A DNA stretch of 64,000 nt from the NCBI GenBank assembly GCA_029204225.1, contig CM055100.1, positions 47,598,395 to 47,662,394 of the forward strand. The letters are read 5' to 3'. The DNA is from Diphasiastrum complanatum. Taxonomy: Eukaryota > Streptophyta > Lycopodiopsida > Lycopodiales > Lycopodiaceae. Below the pieces are notes generated by a model, which worked only from the letters and a program-made list of their open reading frames with translations, did not search any database and was not told the origin of the DNA. The position numbers were made by a program, and so were the translations under genes. Below are positions 48,301-59,156 of this stretch, in pieces (position 1 is the stretch's first letter; the number at the start of each line of letters is the position of its first letter).

Positions 48301-51300
48301 GGCCTAGCATATATAATCAGATGGGACAGTTACAAAACATGGCGAATGTTTATATAAATTCATATTCATGAAAGAAAAGGTAAAAATTCAACTACACGAA
48401 ATATGTTTCCAAATACTCTTCCTGTGCTGAAGAGAAGGTATGCATAAACAGATGAGACAATTCTCCAATAAAAAGTTAAGCCAAGAACAAATGTCAATGA
48501 GTTTAACAATATTAGCAAACTTATCTATTTCAAAGCAACAATCTGATTTTTGTTTCTGAGCCAAAAGCTCCAAATGCGAAGGCTCTAAAAGCTTTTTATT
48601 GATTTCCCCTTCATTTGTTGCTGAACATTATCATATCATGAATTAACTTGTTCATGTGAAACTTGACATCTTCCAAGTTACCCTTCCTTACATAGTGAAG
48701 TGAAGCAGGAGACTTGAAGCAAACTAGGTCAGTTTTCTTTCGTTTGTACAGGTGTTCATAAGCTTTACTAGTTCTATGTGTGCATCCTTGAGTGAAATTT
48801 TAGTCGAAATTCTATTAATCAAAGGAAGCTTGGCTTTAATGCAGTAACCACTTAGAAATACTAGTTACAGCAGTTTTGCTAGTTGCAAGCAAAACATGTA
48901 GGTCTCTTTATTCCTAAACAACTACAAAAGGAGAATTTGATACCAATGAAAATTGTAAAGCAAAGCTTGATAATTTTTTACTAACCTCCTTCAAAAGGGG
49001 AAAAACACCATAAATTCTTACTGAAAGATTACTTCATTCAAAAAAACACAAGACTTCAAAAAAAATCATTTGAGCATTTAACCACAAACAAAATTACAAA
49101 CGTTTTATGAAAGTTACTAAGATTTAGAAGAATATCCATCTTAGGTTAACATGATGTATCAGCATTGGAAGGACTTTAGCTAGGACATAATCTAGGACCT
49201 CAACCCACATAATCTAGGACTTTAGCTCTCCATTCCAATAAGAAACCATTGAACTCAGAAAGATTCTTAAATAATGTAATAAACTTGGTGAAACTTTTAA
49301 AGATCTTAGCAAACATGCATCAGTGAAAGGAAAGGCCGTGACTTTGAAAATGCCTCTCAAAATGAAGAGGAAGAGTTACAGGTATAGCAATATGGATCGG
49401 TGTTAGGTAAAGACAACTCTCAAGTGGCAGGCACGGACCCCTAGAAGGCCAGTAGGGGGGCAGGTGCTCAGGAGTGCGAGTCACTTGCCTCATGAGCAGT
49501 TCAAGGAAAAGCACATTGCGTTCAAGGGGTATTCGGGTATATTTATAAACTCCGAGCACAACCTATCACCATTCAGATGGTATGGTTGAAAATACATGGC
49601 TGGGTGGTAATTGATGAGCTCTCTCTACCCCTGCCGTCAGGTTCAAAGTCTTCTTACAATGGTATCAGAGCAGAGGTGAGATCTAGAGGCATTTAGAGCC
49701 TTCTGCAAAACTTAGTAAATACTTGGTAACTCCAGTAGAGATCCTCACCAAAAAAAGAAAGAGGGAGGAAGCAAGATCATGCTTCAGCAAGAATAGCTCG
49801 TGAAGATCATGAGAGCCAAATAAGGGGAGGATCTTAGCAAGAGCGAGTGAAAGAATAATGTGATGAGAGAAGGAATCTCATAAGGCAGCTAGACATCATG
49901 ACAGGAGTAGCCTATTGAAGACCATCAAATTCGGCAAGCTAGATTGTAAAGTGGCCATGGAATCCCAATAGTTGTTTTGAGAGGCCATTGGATCGTTGGA
50001 CTAGCTCGGCCCATGTCAAGCGTAGCCAACACTGCCAGCTACTGCCCAAACAGGATTAGAAACAAGGGAAACCATTGTAGAAAGGGCTGTTCGGAGGAAG
50101 CCACGCAGAAGGTAACTTCTATGGCTTCATGCTTGTGAAAGATACAGGTTGAAAGAGGAAACTGAGAACGTTAAACATCGTGATTGCAGCCATGTGTGTC
50201 CACTGTGTCATGGCCAGGCTATGCATCGATATTCAGAATAGCTTGACCTGTCAATGACGGAGGAACATAGAGTTGAATGAGTGAAACAGAGCCATGATTT
50301 TTATGGTGGCAGAAAAGTACAATCTTTTGCCAGGGAGACAGATCTTTTGCCAAAGGAAAGTATTTTTGCAGTCTAATGGATGGGGTAAACTCTGAGTAAA
50401 AGGGACCAAAATAATTATTTATGGCTAACGATTTAAGTGAAATTGTTATCAAAATTTATAACCAGCTGGATAAGTAGCTTGTGGATACAACAAGAGTGTA
50501 AAGAGAAGAGGGCAGATTGGCATAGGCAGCCATTAAGAGCACCACGTGGCCGAAGTGCTGGTGATGTGAACCGGAAGTGTCGAAATGAGGGAAGGTGAAG
50601 GGGGTGGAGAAAAGATAGGGAAATGGAGAATGGCATGAAAAATGAGAGAAAAATTTGTGGCTACAATTTGCTCAAAGGGGTGACCGATCTACATAAGTTT
50701 GCTCTAAGTGGCCTCATGAAGGTTAGATTAGGTTATTGCCTGTTTTTCATGATCCGTCAGTCATGAATTAAAAAGCTGCACAAAGAGCTGAAATCAGTGA
50801 ATTTGGGCTTCAAAGTATAGCCTGTGTTACAAGAAAAAGGCTTTGTTTAATCCTGATCAGGTCAAAAGAGATGTTTCGAGATGTTTCAAGGATGTGACAC
50901 TTCTCAAGGAAAAAAAATTGTTATGGCCTTCGTACTAAGGGACATTTTCAATCAAGGATTGCACAATAGGAGCAGAGGATGGCATGCCTAGTATCAAGAA
51001 CGTTTCCAGGTAAGGCCCAAGGTGGATACAAGCAGTACCCATAAAAGGCCAATAGGGAACAAGTAGCAAGCTTGCACCAATAGGGGGACAAGTGCCAAGC
51101 GTAGGAGTAGCTTTTTGCTCCTATGTGTTCCCAGCTTTTTTGCAAAAGAAGCCACTGACCAATAGGCCCCATTTCCATGACAAGAACTTCAGAATTGAAA
51201 GATGAGAACAAAACCACTACAGACATCAAGTTGCAAACAAGATTTGGATGACAATAATAGACTATAAAAGCTCAAAAGACATCTTAATTCAGATTTTAGA

Positions 51301-52507
51301 CCAAACATTCAACAAAATGCTCAAGAGAAGAAGGAAGCAAAGGAAGATCATACCACAAATAAATATAGCGTTGCCAGTAGCGTTTCTCCTCTGCAGGAGG
51401 GACATTGGCTATTGCCCGCTCGTAAACCTCTCTAATTTTCTCCTTGTCACCCACACTTTCTTCCAATCTAACATAGTCAAACCACACATCATAATTGAAG
51501 GAGTTTTTTCTCACCTCCTCCTCGTACTGAAATCTTCTCTTACCAACAATAACATCTTCAATACCTTCTCGGTCACCATACTGCTTTTCAAAGGTAACAA
51601 ACTTGCGGTAGAGGTCTTCGGCCTGACCCTTTGGAATGTGATCCAATGCATACTTGTAAATGCATCTTGCTCTCTCTACTTCTTTACATCTCTCTTCAAA
51701 TTGAGCAAAAGCCACAAAAAGCTCCTCTGTTTGCCCATCCTCGCCAAGCTGAGAAACTGCTCTCTCATAACAACTTCTTGCACGAGCAACCTCTCCATTC
51801 TTGAATTCAAATTTAGCATAGCGCACCCAAGACTTAACTTCTGGAAGGCATTGCACATACTTCTCAAAAATGCCCCTCGCCCTTTCAACCTCGTTGTGGC
51901 GGAGCTCAAATTTGATGTAAGCTGACCACCCATGATGATCAGGCTCCCAGGCCATCCATCTTTCAAAAACCTGCCTCGCGCCGGCAACATTCCCTAGCAT
52001 TTCCTCCATGTGAATGTATTTATACCACAGCTGGTCTATCCTTGGAAGAAGGGAAACTGCTCTATCCCATACATTCCTAGCATGGTTTATGAATTTGTTC
52101 TTCATCTCCATCTCTGCATACCTCAACCAAAGTGTTGTGTTTCGGTAATCCACTTCTAGGGCTCGCTCCCAGATCGATCTCGCCCTCGCAAAGTCTCCTT
52201 GGCCCTCTTCCCATTGCGCATACTTCACCCACACACTGATGTTCCACCGCACTCGTCTGATCAAGTCCTCAAACTCTTTCCGCCGGCGGAGTCTGTAATC
52301 TCCAAGCTCTTCGGCATCAGTTATCTTTTGCTTGGGAGGACGAATCTCAGCCTCTTGGCGCTCCCGTGCTTCCCTCAAAATCTGCTCTGCTGTGATCTGG
52401 ATGGGGGCGGGGGTTTTGTTCTTCACCCGTGTCGGCCGTGGCAGTTTCACTTCCGTCTCTTTACGGGTGAGGTAGCCCAGAGCAGGATCTCCGTCTTTGG
52501 AACCCAT
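42355..52507 (-). CDS. CLF1: crooked-neck-like pre-mRNA splicing factor (HAT-repeat protein), complete, 7 exons
   Basis: Spliceosomal scaffold of the Prp19/NineTeen complex (yeast Clf1/Syf3, animal CRNKL1; one Arabidopsis copy is At5g41770); nuclear. Exons on the minus strand: 52507-51354, 47512-47447, 47280-47136, 46592-46374, 43573-43351, 43175-42977, 42475-42355. All introns are GT-AG, and the summed CDS is 2127 nt = 708 residues plus stop, the family's usual length. Starts '[20 protein letters not shown]', has '[20 protein letters not shown]' and '[15 protein letters not shown]', then HAT repeats (W-x-x-Y-A-x-x-E ... R-A-R-x-(I/V)-x-E-R-A) from ~85 to ~620. It ends with '[12 protein letters not shown]' and an acidic tail. 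An upstream in-frame GTG at 52522 is not used. Intron lengths from 5': 3841, 166, 543, 2800, 175, 501 bp. No disabling change, so it is probably functional. Confidence 0.96.
43574..46373. other. intron 4 of the crooked-neck gene (2.8 kb)
   Basis: AAG|GTTTGC donor and TATTTCAG acceptor. It contains a (CT)n tract (44748-44773). Plus-strand open frames at 45460-46142 have no recognised domain. Confidence 0.8.
44748..44773. repeat. (CT)n microsatellite
   Basis: Thirteen CT units followed by a C6 run; lies in intron 4 of the crooked-neck gene. Confidence 0.95.
46593..47135. other. intron 3 of the crooked-neck gene
   Basis: AAA|GTACGT donor and GCCTTGCAG acceptor; nothing else seen. Confidence 0.85.
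49401..50130 (+). mobile_element. LTR-retrotransposon 5' end (LTR, primer site, gag leader) in intron 1
   Basis: Putative LTR 49401-49658 starts TGTTAGGTAAAG and ends TTCTTACA, with a TATA-like 'TATATTTATAAACTCC' near 49537. It is directly followed by the initiator-Met primer site. Downstream, a plus frame near 49955-50110 resembles a gag start with several stops ('LGPCQA', '[19 protein letters not shown]'). No 3' LTR identified. It lies antisense to the host gene. With a ~258 bp LTR it could also be a TRIM-like element. Confidence 0.6.
49660..49671 (+). other. primer-binding site, initiator-tRNA-Met type
   Basis: Exact TGGTATCAGAGC, the canonical copia/TRIM primer-binding site, one base after the LTR's terminal CA. 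Confidence 0.85.
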
Positions 52508-52820
52508 ATCTATATGATTCACAAATCCCCTCTCTATCCTTATTGCATACCAATCATCAACAACAACATATGCAAATCTCTTTCATAGCTGCTTTGTGTG
52601 AGAATTCCGCCTTGTTCTCATTCAAACTTTTTGATTCATACCTATTCCTGCTGCTGCAGATTGAAGGTTGAGCAAGCGGTGAGCATTCTTTCCATCGCCC
52701 TCAGCAAAGGCGTGTACATCCTCCTCCTCCTCCTTCTTCTTCTTCTTCTTCTTGTCGGATGGCGTGAATCAGTTTGCGCTCGAGTGACGATCCGCCATCG
52801 CTGAAACCTGCTTCCTGTAG
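52508..52820 (-). promoter_or_regulatory. 5' leader of the crooked-neck gene with uORFs and a possible UTR intron
   Basis: Upstream of the ATG at 52507 the minus strand has two short open frames: an ATG at 52798 (9 codons, MADRHSSAN, ending 52769) and an ATG in 'GGATGTACACG' near 52717 (about 25 codons). The second ends next to a good donor (AATAG|GTATGA, ~52643). 'CATATAG|ATATGG' just before the start codon could be its acceptor, placing an intron in the 5' UTR. Inference from sequence only. Confidence 0.4.
52719..52753 (-). repeat. (AAG)n(AGG)n trinucleotide tract in the leader
   Basis: CTC and CTT triplets on the plus strand, i.e. purine-rich GAA/GGA on the mRNA strand, common in plant 5' UTRs. 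Confidence 0.9.
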
Positions 52821-52831
52821 TGCTCTCTCAA

Positions 52832-52840
52832 AAACCCTAA
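52832..52840. promoter_or_regulatory. telo-box AAACCCTAA
   Basis: A plant promoter element found in genes of the translation and cell-growth programme; here about 330 bp upstream of the crooked-neck start codon. Confidence 0.5.
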
Positions 52841-52951
52841 AACCAAATACATACTAGGACGGACCGTCATGTCCTATTGGGAGGACCCACCTCTTTAAGG
52901 GCGCCTTTCCAATCAAAAGGGTGGTTGCCCGGGTGAACGGGGTTCCTATGA

Positions 52952-52960
52952 AAACCCTAA
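52952..52960. promoter_or_regulatory. telo-box AAACCCTAA, second copy
   Basis: Second exact AAACCCTAA, ~120 bp further upstream of the crooked-neck gene and in the same orientation as the first. Confidence 0.45.
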
Positions 52961-52994
52961 ATTAGCTGCTGGAGAGAACGGGTCACAATGTTCG

Positions 52995-53280
52995 GCAAGG
53001 AAGTGTGTGTGTGTGTGATGCACTTCTTGAGTGAATGGATGACATGGAAAGATGCACGCTCTAAGAGCGTCTTTTCATGTGGCTTGTTCACCTATGGAAA
53101 GTGGCATCAATCAAAAGAACGGCAGGTCGATCCCCTAATGAACGAACAGGCTTGCAAAAAAATGAACTTCTACGTGCTGGATAGAACATGTCAACTGGTC
53201 ACTAGAGAAGTGTGTGATGCACTTCCCACGTGACCGAGTGATATGGCAAGATGCTCTGATGGCAACTCAAGGGCTGGTTA
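52995..53280. repeat. degenerate duplication (GAAGTGTGTGATGCACTTC unit)
   Basis: 'GGAAGTGTGTG...ATGCACTTCTTGAGTGAATGGATGACATGG' at ~53000 and 'GAAGTGTGTGATGCACTTCCCACGTG...TGATATGG' at ~53206 are related. The first has gained a (GT)n expansion. Confidence 0.6.
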
Positions 53281-54188
53281 CCCTTTTGGTCTCTTGGAGG
53301 CGAAATCGGCCAAAATGCCCACACACAAACCAACATTGCCACATATTATTGCAACCTACTATAGTAGGTGATCATTATTTTTTTAAAAAGGAGCCAACCA
53401 CCATCCAACAAGATTTTTTTGCAATTAACAAAAACAAGTCTTGCATCACTAGCTTTTTCTTTATCCCCTAACTTTAGGATGCCATCGAATACCCACAAAG
53501 AAGCTTATGTGGACAAATAACAATTGAATGTGTTTGTGTGCATGAAGGTGGGGCCACATGAGCACTCCCATCGTGGCGTGCCAACAAATCTACCGTTGGG
53601 TGGTTTCCCCCCAACTCTTTCTCAAAAGCACGTAGACACAAGCTCCTCGACTACACACATGTGGATAGGTGAGTTGTTATAGCGAGTCACGATTCCCTCT
53701 TGACCCTGACTATACATACGTTCACCATGTGCATAGGTGACTTGGTGTAGCAAGCCACCATTTCTAAAACTATTTGAAGCCTTCAAGCATTTGTTGACCA
53801 AATTTCACATTTATGTATGTACACTTGTCATATGAGGCCATACATTCCAACAATCATAGTAAGTAAGTCGCTTGTGGCAAATATTTTTTGGGTCGCGTCT
53901 CGAAGCTCTTGTGTGCGTGACTCTGTGTCTAAAGTCTCCATCAGGGTACCCCCCACTTTGACATTAAGAGCTTCTTCACATATGAATTTCTATTATATGT
54001 TGAGATCATAGACCTAGAGGCAATCTCCACAAAGGAGGAAGAAGGATATTTCTTGTTGATCCCAAGGATGGTCATCTATCCTTGCCAATGATTGTTGGCC
54101 AATTTTTGAAAAAAGTTTCTCGCCATGTTCTCTCTGTACTCCTTTTTGTTCTCTATCAGTGTTGAAATTTGACGCCCGTCATGCCCTG
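53281..54188. other. noncoding, no gene seen
   Basis: No recognisable domain. Two similar phrases ('AC(A/T)CA(C/T)GTG(G/C)ATAGGTGA') occur near 53655 and 53725. Confidence 0.4.
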
Positions 54189-54286
54189 CAAAGGCCAATT
54201 TGGATGCATTTGACAAACACTTGTAATTTTAGGCCGTCAAAGGCCAATTTGGATGTATTTGACAAGCACTTGTAATTTTAAGCCGT
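54189..54286. repeat. 49-bp tandem duplication (2 copies)
   Basis: CAAAGGCCAATTTGGATG... repeated with a period of 49 bp and only about three mismatches. Confidence 0.9.
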
Positions 54287-55274
54287 CAACACTGAAGTGC
54301 ATAATCTGTTTTAAACCGTCATTATGATGGGCTACAATTTATTTTAAGTGTCATAAGTTAAGGTGCTTGTATAAGTTGTAATAAGTACATGACACATTTT
54401 TTTAGCTTGAAATTTGACTCTTTGCAAGTTTCAAAATTTATAACTTAATATATTAGATTCACAACTTCAAATTTCAAAAACTTTGCACTTTAGCATAGGC
54501 CATAGGAGAGCTTGGCCTAAATTTTGAAGTTTGAATAATGGGCTAGGTTGCAACTTGCCAACTTCCAACTTGAAGTTATCCAACTTTTCAATTTTCAAAG
54601 TTTCAAAATTCATAATTCAATCTTCATATTGTGGTTTGGGCTTCATGGAAGTTGAAATAACTTGAAGGGCTAGTGGGCAAGATCAATATGGATTCAGCCT
54701 AGAAGCGTCCAGTCTGGACAATCTTATACATTTTTTACCTGGAATTTACTATTAAACTTTTAAAATGAAATTTGCATGAACGTAACATCCTTTGCAAAAT
54801 AAAATTTGAAGGGCATGTTCTATGTAAGGACGTCACATGACGGAGGACATGAACATTGTGAAAGACGTTATGAAAATAAAGCGTGAAGGGCAACCCTGAA
54901 CATCAAATTTAAACATTGTCTATCATATTTGAGCACACTATGGCAAGTAACACTTTACACACAAAGATCAAGGTCCTTTTAAGATTGAAGGCAAGTTGCT
55001 ACACCTACAATAAATCTTGTACTTTGCTTGGTTGTTGTTTCACATGTTGCTTGTGATTGGCCATTTGGATTTGAGGTATCATTTCTAACTTGACTTACAA
55101 TCAATGGTGTCAAGTTCAAAAAGCCTAATGTGCCAAAAAGGAACTTCCATCCACCTCATCTACCACATATTGGCAAACCAACCCAAGCATAGTGAAAGGC
55201 CATCTGATGAGTTGTCATCGGATGGCCATCTGATGACAGGCATAGTGAAAGGCCATCTAAGTTGTCATTTGATA
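54287..55274. other. noncoding, no gene seen
   Basis: Near 55195-55260 the phrase 'CATAGTGAAAGGCCATCT' occurs twice, a small local duplication. Confidence 0.4.

Positions 55275-55326
<52 letters not shown>
55275..55326. repeat. (GT)n microsatellite
   Basis: About 25 uninterrupted TG/GT units. Confidence 0.98.
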
Positions 55327-55328
<2 letters not shown>

Positions 55329-55493
55329 ACTTATGCTAATAGGTTCAAGATTCAACTTTGTACAATCCTACATTGTTTTATAGTTCTGTCTATTCATATT
55401 TAAAGTTGCTAACGATTTAACTAGCTACCTATCGAAACCAATCTCTCTCTTTTTAGTCTGCATCATCTTTGATAAGCATTTTTTATACTAGCT

Positions 55494-56182
55494 TGTTGGA
55501 GGGTTTGCATATATCGAGGCAACCCTAAAACTCCTACGTCCGACACCAGTTTTTACTTCAGAAGATTCTTCTTATGATCTTAATATATTCTGTAATGCAT
55601 CAGACATCGAAGTAAATTATTGAGAATAATGATGCACCGGATGATGGAGAAGAATTCTTTGATGTTTGCAATGCAGATGATGATATAACTGAATCAGAAG
55701 CTGTAGACCATAATTCTGATAATTCTAATGTAGATGATAAAGATACAGATGACGAATTTGACGAATCTGAGCAAGAATTTGGTAATAAAGACCAGGCTGA
55801 CAACAAGAAGAAATCTATGGAGTCAGCCATACACGAATTCATGGCCATACACGAATTCAAGATTAAATTGAAAATCATCTTTAAAATCAACTAATTGATG
55901 CTAAATGATCGACTATTTATACTAATAAGAAATTTTGTTTAGGTAGCTTATCCAATTAGGGTAGCTAATTAGGTCGTAGGTTGCAATTGGAATTTAGCCA
56001 CAATGAGCTCACTTATCCAGTTTAAAAAGTTTAGTTATCTTCGTAATGAATTGTAATTCCATCCAGTTAGCCTTAAACAATCCTTCGATAGACCAATGTC
56101 AAAGCTACATGTTGTTCGATTCTCATATATTTCTACAAACATTGTAAAAGAATGAGTAGGATTATAGGAAAATAATCCAACA
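55494..56182 (-). mobile_element. copia 3' LTR (~690 bp)
   Basis: On the minus strand it starts TGTTGGATTATT directly after the purine tract 'TTAAGAGGGAG' and ends AACCCTCCAACA, giving 7-bp inverted ends (TGTTGGA/TCCAACA). A TATA box (TATAAATAG) lies at 55921-55913. Preceded by copia RNase H, so this is a 3' LTR. The opposite strand carries a 92-codon open frame very rich in Asp/Glu (55616-55894) of unknown meaning. Confidence 0.6.
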
Positions 56183-56400
56183 CTCCCTCTTAATCTGAAT
56201 TCATAAATGCCTTGACCTTCAAACTTACTTATGCTCAAAACTTCTTGTGTGCATCCAAGCTTAGCGCCTTAGTAAAAATATCAATTGTCATATCTCTTGT
56301 GTTCAACAGTACTACAAGTTTACCTCTTTGTCGAGAACTTTTCTTTTGACATAGTGATACTTGATTTCGATGTGCTTACTCTTGGAATGAAACCTACTTT
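56183..56400 (-). pseudogene. copia RNase H C-terminal end, broken
   Basis: The minus strand reads 'FHSKSKHIEIKYHYVKRKVL' then, after a frameshift, 'VLLNTRDMTIDIFTKALSLD', the standard copia C-terminus (S-K-H-I-x-I-x-Y-H ... D-I-F-T-K-x-L). A purine tract and LTR follow. At ~56401 it is joined to copia sequence on the opposite strand. Confidence 0.8.
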
Positions 56401-56404
56401 AAGA

Positions 56405-56990
56405 AGAAAATAAATCAAGATGAGAAGCAAAGAAATCTAACTCTAGATAAGGATGGTTTCGATGAACAAAATTCAAATTATTCCATTGTTCTGTCTTCTT
56501 GGTTGTTGGCTAGTGTGGAGATAATGACCCTTGGTGGATTGATAATGGAACTAGCTCACATATGACATTTCATAAGGAGGAGTATTACTCATCATTGGTG
56601 ACATATGAAGGTGACAAGAAGGTGATATACACGGCCAATGATGGCAAGTGTGCAATCAAGGGGATTGGCACAATTCCTATTTCATTCTCTACTAATAGCA
56701 ATGTGGAATTTGAAAATGTTTTATATATTCCATCAATCACTAAGAACCTTCTTAGTGTTAAAGGTCTTAAGGTGGAGTTTGATGGAGATGTTTGCTTTAT
56801 CAAAAAGGAAGGGGAAGTTATTGCAAAAGGGAATAGGCAAGGAAAATTGTTCAAACTTAATGCTTGTGTTGTTGCTAACCAAGTTGGATGTATGAAAAGG
56901 AGCAATTGTCAATGCAAAAGGTATGGCACAAGAGATTGGGGCATTTCAACTTCAAGTCAATAGAGCTTATGGTTGAAATTTTGATAGAAT
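56405..56990 (+). pseudogene. copia protease and GAG-pre-integrase fragment
   Basis: The plus strand has 'WWIDNGTSSHMT' (protease active site; usual W-x-D-S-G-A, here D-N-G), 'FENVLYIPSITKNLLSV' and 'GKLFKLN'. After a frameshift near 56888 it has 'VWHKRLGHFNFKSIELM', the integrase zinc-finger start with H-x3-H. It is then cut off. Upstream frame 56405-56520 is gag-protease linker. Fragment only. Confidence 0.85.
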
Positions 56991-58079
56991 CTAGTGCAAT
57001 ATGCAGATCACATCACACAATCACCATAGCCACTCCTCACAAGCTCTCAAAGATGGCACAACAAAAGTTAAGTCTATTATGAAGAAACACTGTACATATA
57101 GCAAAGTCCCAAACTGCATGGGCTCAACAGGTGTCACTAAACTGGCCTACCACCTGCCAAACTAGAGTTAGGCCCATATGGCCACATATACTGACAAACC
57201 CAGTACATGCCCCTGAGTATAGCATAATGAACTCAAAATCACTGTACAGGCTAATTTCTTCCTACGTGTGGCTACTCGGCTATCCCAAGTAGCCGGCTAC
57301 AGGATCAGTGCCCGCTGATATGACAATAGTGGGTCACGTCCCGATCACTAATGAAAACAGTAAACTGACTAACTCTACATTTATTACAGTATCACATTTG
57401 AATCTTATAATAATGAATCAGATCAAAACTTATTTCTAACTCTCTCCCTTAAGCTCAAATGTGATAAGAGTGAAAAACAATAATTTGTAGCAATGTCTGG
57501 AGTGTCCAAAAGATGTTATGCATATCCTGCTACTCTGTACTTGACTCACACTCAAGCACACCAACAAACCACCAGGTTTGACTCACAAAGTATCATGTAA
57601 ACACAATGCTCATACAGAGAGTCTACCATACTCTCGACCAACTGACTCGTCCCCAATCCGACTTGAACACAAGTGGACCACATGAGCGACATGGCTCAAA
57701 CTAAGGAAATCTCACTGCCACCATGAGACTTACATCCTCCATCTATCTAGGCTGACATCCTATCAGATACTTACAAGCACAAACATGTAAAACTGACATA
57801 AAATGAACGACTGAGTCTCAACCTGAGGAAATCTTACTACCACCATCCAGATAGACAGCTAGTAGACAATGACAAGTCAATGAGCATAAAATGACTACTT
57901 TGTTTCACTGTAGCAAATGCACAACCACATAAAACTCCGACTCAGATCTAGACTTTCGTGACAAGGCAACATGCAAGCCCACACACACTCATGCAAACCA
58001 ACACGAATGATAAAGCGTCAAATACATGACCAAGGCCTGATGTGCTCTTGTTTGTACTGCATGAAAATGGCAAAAGATG
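56991..58079. other. noncoding, possible LTR debris
   Basis: 57440-57450 has a pyrimidine run (CTCTCTCCCTTAA) that would be a purine tract on the minus strand, suggesting an LTR to its left, but no TG/CA boundary is convincing. No coding domain. Confidence 0.3.
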
Positions 58080-58958
58080 TAACTAGGAGTATAAGAATTA
58101 CTAGAGAATATGCAGATCCAATCTGGAAGCCTGTGCTGCCTATCCTCTTAAAAAATGTGCATGTTTGCACTCTTCATGCAGAAGTTAGATTATAGAAAAG
58201 ATCATTTATCTTCATATAGTTTTTGCTTGGAATACTAAGCCAGCATCATTAGCAAAGGAAGCTATCTCTCGATTAGAAGATGTTTTATCAAAAGCAGAAC
58301 TCCATAAAGGGACATGTCAAAATTCAAAAAGATGAAAAGCTTTCAGGAAATAATGAGAACATGCCAACTAAGCCAAGCATAGGAGGAGCAAAAGCACGTC
58401 GTTTTCTATCAAATCATACTGGTAAGACTTCTAATATTCAACACTCAATCTGGACAGATATTATTGCTGCCACTCAGGACTTCGAGAAAGACGGCAAAAC
58501 CAGAGTACTAAAAGTTGATGTATGGAAAAAGCTTGATAGTATGATTGCTATTTTAAGAAAAGAAAAATACTCTGATATTGATAAGAAAGCTGTCCAAAGG
58601 ACTTGTGTCGAGTTTGTTAATGCAATATCAAAAGCATGGGGAGAAGATCACATCACTCATTACATGGTTAGTATAAAATTTTCAAATGCTTTCAAATTTT
58701 CATATATATTTAGATCTAAACATAAGACTAACATTATGATTTTGACATATGCAGCACATACTAAAAGATCATACAGCATTTTTTGCGAATACATATGGAA
58801 GCTTGAGTGTATGGTCATCACAAGGGATGGAGAAGTCACACTGGCAAGCACGAGCAACATCTCATCGAAATACACACATGGAGGAACCAATGAAAAACGA
58901 AACTACATTTGTCAATTGTTTCAGTGGTTCTACCGCAGAGTTTAGTTTCGACATATAA
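58080..58958 (+). pseudogene. transposon-like protein of unknown family, two exons, frameshifted
   Basis: Pieces in order: 'PIWKPVLPILLKNVHVCTLH' then 'AEVRL' and, after a frameshift, 'EKIIYLHIVF' and 'KEAISRLEDVLSKAELHKG'. After another shift near 58315 come the long frame 'KPSIGGAKARRFLSNHTGKT', 'SIWTDIIAATQDFEKDG' and 'VWKKLDSMIAILRKEKYS'. A clean intron (ATG|GTTAGT at 58667 to TATGCAG at 58754) is followed by 'HILKDHTAFFANTYGSLSVW' and 'SSQGMEKSHWQARATSHRNT', ending at TAA 58958. The 'CTLHAE-R--EK' and 'QG-EKSH--AR--HRNTH' blocks are of a kind I associate with mobile-element proteins in plants and invertebrates, but I cannot name the family. Confidence 0.5.
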
Positions 58959-59156
58959 CAAAGTCCACACAATACAACAAGTTCAGAAAAGCATGCAAGT
59001 TCATACAGGAAGAGAAAATTAGATGATTGCTGAGTAGATCATCATTGCTGAGTAGAAGATCATCATGACATGTTCAGAATTGCTTTGCAAATTCATTGAA
59101 CAAGAGAGGAGCAACACCCAATGTAAATGTATTGATTGTATTATACAAAGTGTCAA

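Larger units (their letters stand above)
47513..51353. other. intron 1 of the crooked-neck gene (3.8 kb)
   Basis: TG|GTATGA donor and GATTCAG acceptor. It contains a copia-type LTR with primer site and gag remnant on the opposite strand (49401-50130). The rest is AT-rich. Confidence 0.8.

Noticed and set aside
51248-51925. 225-codon plus frame opposite crooked-neck exon 1
   Set aside because: Antisense shadow of a highly conserved exon.
57360-57460. Possible minus-strand LTR start after a purine tract
   Set aside because: No TG/CA terminus, primer site or coding neighbour on that strand.
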